From Stenotrophomonas humi (GTDB taxonomy: Bacteria > Pseudomonadota > Gammaproteobacteria > Xanthomonadales > Xanthomonadaceae), in assembly GCF_001431415.1 (NCBI RefSeq), contig NZ_LDJI01000012.1:144222-208221 (forward strand): 64,000 nt of DNA, in the 5' to 3' direction. The translations under genes and the position numbers were made by a program. Numbering within the stretch: the first letter of the stretch is position 1; every line of letters starts with the position of its first letter. This document shows, in pieces, positions 55,595-63,849 of this stretch. The notes below the pieces were generated by a model. That model was not told where the DNA came from. It saw only the letters and a program-made list of their open reading frames with translations, and did no database searches.

Positions 55595-56374
55595 CTACGC
55601 CGTTCCCTGTGGCAGGCGTGCCTGCAGACCCTTGGCCCGCAGTTGCTGCAGGACGCCTTCGATGATGGCCAGGTTGTGGCCATGGGCCGCACCCTCATGC
55701 AGCAGCACGATCGCACCGGGCCCCAGGTTGCGGGCAATACGCTGCACCACCCGTTGTGGCTCGCAACCAACACCATCGAAACCGCGTGCGCTCCAGCCCA
55801 CCCGGGTCAGCTGATGGCGCTTGAGCGCGGCCGCGACAAACGGATTGGTCATGCCGACCACCGAGCGATACCAGCGCGGCGGCGTGCCCGCGATATCGGC
55901 CAGCACCTGCTGGCAGGCAGTGATTTCACGCGCCATCTCCCCCGGCCCCAGCGCCCAGAAGCGGGCCTGTGGATGCGATTGGCTGTGGTTGGCCACCCCG
56001 TGCCCACGCCGCAGCACCTCGCGCACCAGCTCCGGGCGCGCGGCGGCACGCTCGCCGACCATGAAGAAGGTGGCCTTGGCACCGTACCTGTCCAGCAGAT
56101 CCAGCACGGCCGGGGTTTCCTCCGACGGACCGTCATCGATGGTCAGCCACACCGCCGCACCGGGCACGCGGCTGAGAACCGGCGCATAGAAGCGGCTGTT
56201 GGGCAGGAATACCGGCACCACGAACAACGCATGGCTGGCCAGCAGCGCGACCAGCCCCCAAGCCCAGCCCAACTGCCACCAGACCAGCACCACCAGCAGT
56301 TGTGAAGCAACCAACCAGGGCACCCAACGCCACGGACGGGCGGGAATGCGATGCAGAGTTTGCGTGACAGTCAT
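55595..56374 (-). CDS. polysaccharide deacetylase (NodB-domain) membrane protein
   Basis: A 259-residue protein. Two N-terminal membrane segments (VPWLVASQLLVVLVWW and WGLVALLASHALFVVPVF) anchor a NodB deacetylase domain. The metal site is visible as TIDDGPSEET (Asp pair) and ANHSQSHP (two His), with LLHEGAAHG as the last motif. It should act on a periplasmic or surface glycan. Upstream in the same direction as the helicase, with 40 nt between them. Confidence 0.87.
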   Translation of the reverse strand: MTVTQTLHRIPARPWRWVPWLVASQLLVVLVWWQLGWAWGLVALLASHALFVVPVFLPNSRFYAPVLSRVPGAAVWLTIDDGPSEETPAVLDLLDRYGAKATFFMVGERAAARPELVREVLRRGHGVANHSQSHPQARFWALGPGEMAREITACQQVLADIAGTPPRWYRSVVGMTNPFVAAALKRHQLTRVGWSARGFDGVGCEPQRVVQRIARNLGPGAIVLLHEGAAHGHNLAIIEGVLQQLRAKGLQARLPQGTA

Positions 56375-56433
56375 GCCCCATGATGCCACGCAGCGTAGAA
56401 TCGCCCTTTGTCCCAGACCACTTCCACGAGTAC

Positions 56434-57363
56434 ATGATGTCCCTGGATCCCGCCCTGCGCGCGCGCATTGAAACCCTCCTCGGCGCCGACCGCGTCGTCC
56501 TGTTCATGAAGGGCCAGCCGACCATGCCGCAGTGCGGTTTTTCGGCCAAGGCTGTCGGTGCACTGCAGGATCTGGGCGTTGAGTTCGCCCACGTCAACGT
56601 GCTGGCCGACCAGGAAATCCGCGAAGGCATCAAGGCCTACGGCGACTGGCCGACCATTCCGCAGCTGTACGTGGACGGTGAATTGATCGGCGGCAGCGAC
56701 ATCATCCTGCAGATGGCCAGCAGCGGTGAGCTGAGCAGCCTGCTCGGCCTGGCCGCCCCGGACCGTACCCCGCCGACCATCACCGTCACCCCGGCGGCAG
56801 TGGAAATGCTCAAGGGCGCGCTGGCCGACTCCCCCGGCGCCGCGCTGCAGCTGAGCATCGATGCCCGCTTCCAGCCGAACTTCCAGCTGGCCCCGCTCGA
56901 CGCCAACGCCATCGCCGCTGAGTCCAACGGCCTGCGCGTTCAGTTCGACGCCGCCAGCGCACGTCGCGCCGAAGGCATCACCATTGACTGGGTGGACGAC
57001 ATCCGTGGCCAGGGCCTGGCCATCAACAACCCCAATGCACCCAAGCCGGTGCAGGCGCTGGACGTTCGCAGTGCCGATGACCAGTTGCGCGCGGGCAGCC
57101 TCACCCTGGTGGACGTGCGCCCGGCCGACGAGCGCGCCATCGCCGCGATCAACGCCCCGTTCGAAACCTTCGACGGCGACAACCGCGCCAAGCTCGAAGC
57201 ACTGCCCAAGGACACCGCGCTGGCATTCCTGTGCCACCGTGGCGGCCGCAGCGCCCAGGCAGCCGAGCAGTTCCTGGCATTGGGCTTCACCAATGTGTTC
57301 AACGTCACCGGCGGCATCGATGCCTGGTCGGAAGAAGTCGACAACAGCGTGCCGAAGTACTGA
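56434..57363 (+). CDS. monothiol glutaredoxin fused to HesB-like and rhodanese domains
   Basis: A 309-residue three-domain protein. Residues 1-105 are a Grx4-type monothiol glutaredoxin with the CGFS active site (QPTMPQCGFSAKA) and WPTIPQLYVDGELIGG. The middle (about 112-210, TITVTPAAVEMLKGALAD...GITIDWVDDIRGQGLAINNP) has the HesB/IscA fold but no cysteine ligands. The C-terminal rhodanese domain has an active-site Cys in FLCHRGGRSAQAAEQF. It probably takes part in Fe-S cluster delivery or persulfide transfer. An ATG at 56437 is an equally possible start. A terminator follows. Confidence 0.9.
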   Translation: MMSLDPALRARIETLLGADRVVLFMKGQPTMPQCGFSAKAVGALQDLGVEFAHVNVLADQEIREGIKAYGDWPTIPQLYVDGELIGGSDIILQMASSGELSSLLGLAAPDRTPPTITVTPAAVEMLKGALADSPGAALQLSIDARFQPNFQLAPLDANAIAAESNGLRVQFDAASARRAEGITIDWVDDIRGQGLAINNPNAPKPVQALDVRSADDQLRAGSLTLVDVRPADERAIAAINAPFETFDGDNRAKLEALPKDTALAFLCHRGGRSAQAAEQFLALGFTNVFNVTGGIDAWSEEVDNSVPKY

Positions 57364-57386
57364 TCGAGCGTGCCATCGCTGCAACG

Positions 57387-57416
57387 AAAAACGCCGGCAA
57401 TGCCGGCGTTTTTTGT
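57387..57416 (+). terminator. Rho-independent terminator after glutaredoxin gene
   Basis: AAAAACGCCGGC-aat-GCCGGCGTTTTT followed by more T; 23 nt after the stop and also symmetric for the convergent DUF924 gene. Confidence 0.9.
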
Positions 57417-57442
57417 TGGCGCCAATGCCCACCGGTGATGAC

Positions 57443-57982
57443 TCAACCGGCGAAGCCACCTTCGGCCAGGAAGTGCAGTTCATCCGGTGTCGGAATCCGG
57501 CCCAGCACCGCGTTGCGGTGCGGGAAGCGCCCGAAGCGGCGGATGATGTCGCGGTGCAGTTCGGCGAACTTGAGGTATTCCAGGTCGCCCAGCACCTCGA
57601 ACATGGCGACCGAGCGGTCCTGATCCTGCGGATCCTCGGAATGCTCGAACGGCAGGTAGATGAAGGCACGCAGCTGCGGGGTCAGTTCCCGGTCCAGGCC
57701 TTCCTCGATGGTGCGCATGGCGTAGTGCCGGGCCAGCCCGTCGGTAGCGTAAGAGTGTGCGGTGCCACGGAAGCAGTTGCGCGGGAACTGGTCCAGCAGC
57801 ACCTGCAGCGCCAGTGCGCCATCGGCCGACTGCAACCAGTCCTCGCAGCCGCGCCGTGCGGCCAGCCAATGCAGGCCTTCAAAGCGCTGGCGGAACTCAG
57901 CATCGAAGGCGTCATCGCGCGAGAACCAGCGCTTTGGCCCTGCGGTGCGCCAGAAGTCCACCACCCGTTCTACCGTTTCCAT
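57443..57982 (-). CDS. DUF924-family protein
   Basis: A 179-residue all-helical TPR-like protein with the family blocks VVDFWRTAGPKRWFSRDDAFDAEFRQRF, LDQFPRNCFRGTAHSYATD, YLPFEHSEDPQDQ and FGRFPHRNAVLGR. No enzymatic motif or signal peptide; function unknown. It is convergent with the glutaredoxin fusion gene. Confidence 0.88.
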   Translation of the reverse strand: METVERVVDFWRTAGPKRWFSRDDAFDAEFRQRFEGLHWLAARRGCEDWLQSADGALALQVLLDQFPRNCFRGTAHSYATDGLARHYAMRTIEEGLDRELTPQLRAFIYLPFEHSEDPQDQDRSVAMFEVLGDLEYLKFAELHRDIIRRFGRFPHRNAVLGRIPTPDELHFLAEGGFAG

Positions 57983-58225
57983 TGCTGCATCCCCGCCTCA
58001 CTGCCTGTCTTCAGGCAGCAACATCCCCTGCCAATCCCGTCGCAACACGGCCATTGGCACTGGTTGCTTGGGCGCTAGCTTAATGGGCCGCACAGCGCGT
58101 GGATATGAGTCGGACGTGAAATAGGACACATCCCAAGTGCGACCCGGCCCACGAACTCCGCCCCAGCCCCGCGTTTTGCGATAGGGTTTCGCCCCAGACA
58201 ACATCGGATCAGGAGAGGGCTCCGT

Positions 58226-59167
58226 ATGCGGATTGGAATCGTGGTGGACTCGGCATGCGACCTGCCGATGAACTACCTGCACCAGAACAACATCGTGCTG
58301 CTGCCCATTGCCGTGCGTATCGGCCAGACCGTGCTGCCCGACCAACGGGACGAAGCCGCCACGCTGGCCTTCCTGCAGGGCCCGCTCAGCGACCAGGGCG
58401 CCGAGGCCGAGACCATTCCCTACACCGCCGAGCAGATCCGCGACCTGTTCCTGAAACAGCTGGTCACCGACTTCGACCAGGTGTTCTGCCTGACCATCAC
58501 CCGCACCCGCAGCCCGCTGTATGACAACGCGGTGCAGGCCGGCTACAGCATCCTCAACGAATACAAGCCGATCCGGCAGGCCGCCGGCTTCAACTCGCCC
58601 TTCAGCCTGCGCGTGATCGACACCCAGAACCTGTTCGCCGCCCAGGCGGTGAGCGCGGTCGAGGCGGTGCGCATGCGCGATTCCGGCGCCACCGTGCAGC
58701 AGATGCGCGAGCGGCTGGAGCAGGTGGCCGGCAACGTGCACGGCTACATGGTCACCCGCGACCTGTACTACATGCGCGCACGCGCCCGGCACAAGGGTGA
58801 CCGCAGCGTCGGCCTGTTCAGCGCCGCACTGGGCAGCGCACTTGACATCAAACCGGTGCTGCACGGCTACCGTGGCGAGACCGCGCCGGTGGCCAAGATC
58901 AAGGGCTTCGACAATGCCGTGCAGACCCTGTTCGACTTCGTCGGCAAGCGCGTCAGCCATGGCCTGATGACGCCGGTGGTGTGCGTCAGCTACGGCGGCC
59001 CGCTGGACGAACTGCGCGCCCTGCCCGGCTACGCGCAGCTGCGCACCACCTGTGATGCCCATGGCGTGGCGCTGATGGAAGCGGTGATGAGCCTGACCGG
59101 CATGGTCAACGTCGGCAAGGGCGCGGTGACCATTGGTTTTGCCGACGAACTCCATACCTTTGGTTGA
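58226..59167 (+). CDS. DegV-family fatty-acid-binding protein
   Basis: A 313-residue DegV protein, members of which bind a fatty acid and can hand it to a fatty-acid kinase (FakB-like). The N terminus IGIVVDSACDLP is the family signature, TITRTRSPLYDNAVQA is the lipid head-group loop, and VIDTQNLFAAQAV and LGSALDIKPVLHGYRGE follow. AGGAGAGG precedes the ATG. No fatty-acid kinase gene is adjacent, so its role here is open. Confidence 0.9.
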   Translation: MRIGIVVDSACDLPMNYLHQNNIVLLPIAVRIGQTVLPDQRDEAATLAFLQGPLSDQGAEAETIPYTAEQIRDLFLKQLVTDFDQVFCLTITRTRSPLYDNAVQAGYSILNEYKPIRQAAGFNSPFSLRVIDTQNLFAAQAVSAVEAVRMRDSGATVQQMRERLEQVAGNVHGYMVTRDLYYMRARARHKGDRSVGLFSAALGSALDIKPVLHGYRGETAPVAKIKGFDNAVQTLFDFVGKRVSHGLMTPVVCVSYGGPLDELRALPGYAQLRTTCDAHGVALMEAVMSLTGMVNVGKGAVTIGFADELHTFG

Positions 59168-59237
59168 AGCGGCGCCGGTTTCCACGATTTCGCAACGCCC
59201 GCAGCGCTAGGCTGAATACCCCTCAAGGAGAACCTGC

Positions 59238-59576
59238 ATGTCCGTGCTCTATTCGATTTCCCTCCCGGACCCGGCCAAGGCCCGGGGCAGCGATCCGCGC
59301 CTGTCCTTCACCGCCAGTGGCGCCGAGGCGTTTGCCGAGCAGTTGCAGGCCGCGCTGCGCACCACCGAGTTGTTCGACCGCTGGAAGTCCGTGCAGGACG
59401 AACCGGACGATGTCGATCCGTCCTTGGCCGCGACCGACCCGAAGGCCACCGTCACCGGCCAGCAGGCCGACCTGCGGATCAACCTGCAGGCCACCACCAG
59501 CCTGCCCGGCGATGTATTCAAACAGCGGCTGCGGCTGCTGGCCGGCAACCACTGGGAACTGCGCGACGTCCGCTGA
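59238..59576 (+). CDS. conserved hypothetical protein
   Basis: A 112-residue protein with a strong ribosome site (AAGGAGA, 59224-59230). No known domain recognised. It is soluble, acidic, with no signal or membrane segment; the sequence (SFTASGAEAFAEQLQAALRTTELFDRWKSVQ, later GDVFKQRLRLLAGNHWELRDVR) looks like a small alpha/beta protein. It is 6 nt ahead of the PP-loop ligase gene and probably co-transcribed with it. Confidence 0.75.
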   Translation: MSVLYSISLPDPAKARGSDPRLSFTASGAEAFAEQLQAALRTTELFDRWKSVQDEPDDVDPSLAATDPKATVTGQQADLRINLQATTSLPGDVFKQRLRLLAGNHWELRDVR

Positions 59577-59582
59577 AGCACC

Positions 59583-60293
59583 GTGAGTACCCCTGTCCTT
59601 TTGTCCTGGAGCGGCGGCAAAGATGCCGCCTGGGCACTGCACCAACTCCAGCAGCGCGACGATGTGCACGTGGTCGCGCTGCTCACCACCCTCACCGAAG
59701 GCCATGAGCGCTCGTCGATGCAGGGCGTGCGCGCAGACGTGCTGCATGCCCAGGCCAATGCTGCCGGCTTGCCGCTGCTGCCCTCGTGGATTCCACAGAC
59801 CTGCGACAACACGCTGTACCTGCAGCGCATGACCGCCACCCTCCACGAAGCCAGTCAACGCTGGCCCGGGCTGGAGACGCTGGCCTTCGGCGATCTGCTG
59901 CTGCAGGACATCCGCCGCTGGCGCGAACAGCAGTACGACGCACTGGGCTGGAAGACGTTGTTCCCGTTGTTCGGCCGCGATACCCGCGCACTGGCACGGG
60001 AGATGATCGACGGTGGCCTGCGCGCACATCTGTGCTGCGTGGATACCCAGCACCTGGACGCTACATTCGCCGGCCGTGCGTTCGACCCTTCATTGCTGGA
60101 AGCCTTGCCCCCGGGCATTGATGCCTGCGGCGAGAATGGCGAATTCCACACCTGTGTGAGCGCTGGCCCGATGTTCGGCCGCGCGCTTGCGCTGACGCAA
60201 GGGGAAACCGTGCTGCGCGATTCCCGCTATGCCTACACGGATTTCGTGTTGCAGGCACCTTCGCAGGCCGGGGTGAACCCCCAGCCTGCATGA
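59583..60293 (+). CDS. Dph6-family PP-loop ATP-pyrophosphatase
   Basis: A 236-residue member of the diphthine-ammonia ligase family. The PP-loop LLSWSGGKDAAWAL is at the N terminus, with FGDLLLQDIRRWRE and the family motif GENGEFHT near residue 180. Bacteria lack diphthamide, so the substrate must differ and is unknown. GTG start. The end is convergent with fghA. Confidence 0.85.
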   Translation: MSTPVLLSWSGGKDAAWALHQLQQRDDVHVVALLTTLTEGHERSSMQGVRADVLHAQANAAGLPLLPSWIPQTCDNTLYLQRMTATLHEASQRWPGLETLAFGDLLLQDIRRWREQQYDALGWKTLFPLFGRDTRALAREMIDGGLRAHLCCVDTQHLDATFAGRAFDPSLLEALPPGIDACGENGEFHTCVSAGPMFGRALALTQGETVLRDSRYAYTDFVLQAPSQAGVNPQPA

Positions 60294-60314
60294 CGGGCAT
60301 CTAGATGGCGACGA

Positions 60315-61148
60315 TCAGCGCATCGCCTTTGCGTGATGTGCGATGTGCTCACCGATGAAGCTGCTGATGAAGTAATAGCTGTGGTCGTAACCGGGCTGGA
60401 TACGCAGCTCCAACGGATGACCGGCCGCATCGCAGGCAGCCTGCAGCAGCTGCGGGCGCAGTTGGTTGTCGAGGAATTCGTCCGCGCCGCCCTGGTCGAC
60501 CAGCATCGGCAAGCGCTCCTTCGCCTCGGCGACCAGTGCCGTCGCGTCGTACTGCGCCCATGCGGCCGGGTCTTCACCGAGGTAGGCGGTGAACGCCTTC
60601 TGCCCCCACGGCACCTGCGATGGCGCCACGATCGGCGAGAACGCCGACACGCTGCGGTAGCGCCCGGGGTTCTTCAGCGCGATGGTCAATGCACCGTGCC
60701 CGCCCATCGAATGACCGCTGATCGCACGCACGTCGCTGGCCGGCAGATTCGCCTGCACCCATTCCGGCAACTCGTCGGCGATGTAGTCGTACATGCGGTA
60801 GTGCTTCGCCCAGGGCTCACGCGTCGCGTTGAGGTAGAAGCCGGCACCCTTGCCGAGATCGTAGCTGTCGGCGTCGGCCACGCCGTCACCGCGCGGGCTG
60901 GTATCCGGCGCAACGAGAATGATGCCGTGCTCGGCGGCGTAACGCTGTGCGCCTGCCTTGGTGATGAAGTTCTGCTCGGTACAGGTCAAACCGCTGAGCC
61001 AATACAGCACCGGGCACGGGCCGTGTTCGGCCTGTGGCGGCAGGTAAACACCCACCGTCATTTCGCAGCCCAGCACCGTGGACGTATGCCGGTATACGTC
61101 CTGCCAGCCGCCGAAACAGGCGCGGTGCTCGATACGTTCGGCCGTCAT
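60315..61148 (-). CDS. fghA: S-formylglutathione hydrolase
   Basis: Hydrolyses S-formylglutathione to formate and glutathione, the second step of formaldehyde detoxification. The 277-residue esterase-D-family protein has the nucleophile in [11 protein letters not shown], catalytic His in [13 protein letters not shown], and [17 protein letters not shown] near the N terminus. ATG at 61148 is preferred over the GTG at 61157 because GGGAGGTG then stands at the right distance. It is the last gene of the frmR-adhC unit. Confidence 0.94.
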   Translation of the reverse strand: MTAERIEHRACFGGWQDVYRHTSTVLGCEMTVGVYLPPQAEHGPCPVLYWLSGLTCTEQNFITKAGAQRYAAEHGIILVAPDTSPRGDGVADADSYDLGKGAGFYLNATREPWAKHYRMYDYIADELPEWVQANLPASDVRAISGHSMGGHGALTIALKNPGRYRSVSAFSPIVAPSQVPWGQKAFTAYLGEDPAAWAQYDATALVAEAKERLPMLVDQGGADEFLDNQLRPQLLQAACDAAGHPLELRIQPGYDHSYYFISSFIGEHIAHHAKAMR

Positions 61149-61149
61149 C

Positions 61150-61488
61150 TCAGCCACCTCCCGATGCCGACGGCAACCGGATCTCGCAGGTCTTCAACGC
61201 CTCCAGGCTGCCCTTCACTTCGATGCGCGATTCGTCTGCCAGCACGCCGATGCGCAATGCATAAAACGACTCCGGGATGTCCTCGTACTCGTCAGGCGCT
61301 GCGAGCAACACACCTGTGGTAACGAAGCCCGCCTTCTTCCAGGCATGGCTCAACGACGACAGAATCGACTGATCGATCTTCACCAGATCCTGTGCCTGCA
61401 GCCGCTCGATCGCCTCACGCGCTTCCTGCGCGTCACCCATGCCATTCAACGCTGCGGCCAGTACATCTTTATTCAACATCGTACTCAT
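61150..61488 (-). CDS. small protein in the formaldehyde operon (DUF3658-like)
   Basis: A 112-residue protein between adhC and fghA, with a 1-nt gap to each neighbour, so it is certainly co-translated with them. The C-terminal half ([33 protein letters not shown]) resembles the DUF3658 pattern; the N-terminal half is helical. No catalytic motif is visible. Its fixed place suggests a role linked to formaldehyde or glutathione-adduct handling, but the function is unknown. Confidence 0.78.
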   Translation of the reverse strand: MSTMLNKDVLAAALNGMGDAQEAREAIERLQAQDLVKIDQSILSSLSHAWKKAGFVTTGVLLAAPDEYEDIPESFYALRIGVLADESRIEVKGSLEALKTCEIRLPSASGGG

Positions 61489-61489
61489 C

Positions 61490-62647
<1,158 letters not shown>

Positions 62648-62923
62648 TTACTTGAGATAGGAACGGATAAGGGCAGACATCTCGGTCACGCGCGCGGTGC
62701 GCTGCGCTTCCGAGCGCGCCGGCTGACCAAACTCCTCACGCAGATGCGCCTCCATCACCTCGGACATCAGCCCGTTGACGGCACCCCGGATGGCAGCGAT
62801 CTGCTGCAACACCGGATTGCAATCGGCACCGGCTTCCAGCGCCCGCTCCAGTGCATCGCACTGGCCCCGGATACGCTTGACCCGAGCCAGGACCTTCTTT
62901 TTCTCTTCCGGCGAGTGCGGCAT
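62648..62923 (-). CDS. frmR: formaldehyde-responsive repressor FrmR
   Basis: A 91-residue all-helical repressor of the CsoR/RcnR/FrmR family. The conserved Cys35 and His60 are present; Cys35 reacts with formaldehyde in characterised FrmR proteins. The N terminus PHSPEEKKKVLARVKRIRGQCDALERALE is typical. It is first in the formaldehyde operon, with its probable operator 20 nt upstream. Confidence 0.92.
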   Translation of the reverse strand: MPHSPEEKKKVLARVKRIRGQCDALERALEAGADCNPVLQQIAAIRGAVNGLMSEVMEAHLREEFGQPARSEAQRTARVTEMSALIRSYLK

Positions 62924-62942
62924 CGGCCGGCCTCATATCCTG

Positions 62943-62957
62943 TACTGGGGGATAGTA
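62943..62957. promoter_or_regulatory. FrmR/RcnR-type operator
   Basis: TACTGGGGGATAGTA has the TACT / G-tract / AGTA structure known for RcnR-class operators and overlaps an AT-rich promoter (ATAGTATATTT) upstream of frmR. Formaldehyde would release FrmR from it. Confidence 0.75.
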
Positions 62958-63004
62958 TATTTGGCGATGCGGTGAATTGCGACTGATGGGCTGTGTTTTA
63001 CGGA

Positions 63005-63041
63005 TAGCCATAGACTGCGCCTCATGTACAGACTATGGCTA
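63005..63041. repeat. large inverted repeat at the edge of the foreign segment
   Basis: TAGCCATAGACTG pairs with CAGACTATGGCTA (12 of 13) across an 11-nt loop, followed by a pyrimidine-rich CCCTTTTC. It marks the change from G+C-rich frm DNA to the lower-G+C cassette region; it could be a terminator or a recombination-related remnant. Confidence 0.55.
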
Positions 63042-63149
63042 ATGCCCTTTTCAGGATCCCTAGCGGCGGAAGCAGGTAGTGTCTACCAGCAGGAGGGTGT
63101 ACATATTCCGTTCCGCGACACCACTGACCGCTTCCGGCCAGGAGCGGAC

Positions 63150-63209
63150 GTTCAACGCCAGAGTTCAGGCGAGCCGCGAAGCGGCTTCGCCTTGAACGAA
63201 ATATTAGAC
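63150..63209 (-). other. attC-like integron recombination site
   Basis: On the minus strand this 60-bp element starts with GTCTAAT (R'' box, consensus RYYYAAC with one deviation) directly after the TAG stop of the upstream gene. It ends with GTTGAAC, which fits the R' consensus GTTRRRY exactly. Between them GTTCAAGGCG pairs with CGCCTGAAC, leaving one extrahelical A, and AGCCGC-TTC-GCGGCT forms the terminal stem. This is the structure and length of a classical 59-base element. Confidence 0.75.
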
Positions 63210-63635
63210 CTACAACTCGGAAACAGCCTGCATTGGATCAATGTCCTTGCCAGCAACGTCTGTTAGGCGAAAAATCTTGTTGCATGGCTTGCAGTAGTAG
63301 CCTTTACCCGCACTGTATTCGGCGTAGCCACCAATCGGGATCTTGCATGCCGGGCAATGTGGATTTTTTTCACGATCCCAGTAGATCCCGTACTTGATGC
63401 GAAACTCTGCCTTCTTTGACGAGAAAAAAGCTACCAATACGAACACAAAATTTAGGACCAACGATGTCACTAACAGGGCGAGCAGTACTTTCTTGGATGT
63501 AACTGCTTCTATGGCGGGTAAAACTGCAGGGGCGACTTGGTAAGCCGCCCAAACGAGTAGAACAGTGAGGGACGCCGCAATGCCTTCTGCAGCGCGATCA
63601 GCGAGCTTGCCTTTGATGGTAGCGAGGAAGGTCAT
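63210..63635 (-). CDS. cassette-borne membrane protein with zinc ribbon
   Basis: A 141-residue hypothetical protein. Two membrane helices (IAASLTVLLVWAAYQVAPAVL and VLLALLVTSLVLNFVFVLVAFF) are followed by a cytoplasmic zinc ribbon, CPAC...CKPC, within KYGIYWDREKNPHCPACK and GKGYYCKPCNKIFRLTD. Its base composition is visibly richer in A+T than the neighbouring genes. Its stop codon abuts an attC-like site, the usual structure of a mobile gene cassette. Function unknown. Confidence 0.8.
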   Translation of the reverse strand: MTFLATIKGKLADRAAEGIAASLTVLLVWAAYQVAPAVLPAIEAVTSKKVLLALLVTSLVLNFVFVLVAFFSSKKAEFRIKYGIYWDREKNPHCPACKIPIGGYAEYSAGKGYYCKPCNKIFRLTDVAGKDIDPMQAVSEL

Positions 63636-63642
63636 TTTTAGG

Positions 63643-63849
63643 TCAAACTACCAGATAGACGGGCCCGTGGGCACGGTTATACAACTTATCCACCAAGCAC
63701 CGTATGGTGGGCTTTCCCAAGGAACCCATAACGTGCCCGAGCCGCTCAAGACGCTTGGTGCCGATCCGCCTGAATTCCGTGCAGATGAACTCGTAGTGGC
63801 ATACTTGTTCGGTCTCGGCCCGCTTCCGATTGCCGATGTAATGTCGGTC
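63643..63849 (-). pseudogene. 3' remnant of a gene interrupted by the IS element
   Basis: Reading the minus strand from the IS boundary gives 68 codons without a stop, then TGA at 63643-63645. The sequence (RHYIGNRKRAETEQ, FRRIGTKRLERLGH, KPTIRCLVDKLYNRAHG) has the mixed, basic composition of a real protein and no initiation site of its own. It is most simply the tail of a gene cut by the insertion. No family recognised; the opposite strand is also open here, so coding status is uncertain. Confidence 0.4.

Noticed and set aside
63259..63266. GTTAGGC-like sequence resembling an integron core site inside the cassette gene.
   Set aside because: It lies within coding sequence and lacks a paired R'' box and stem; taken as chance.
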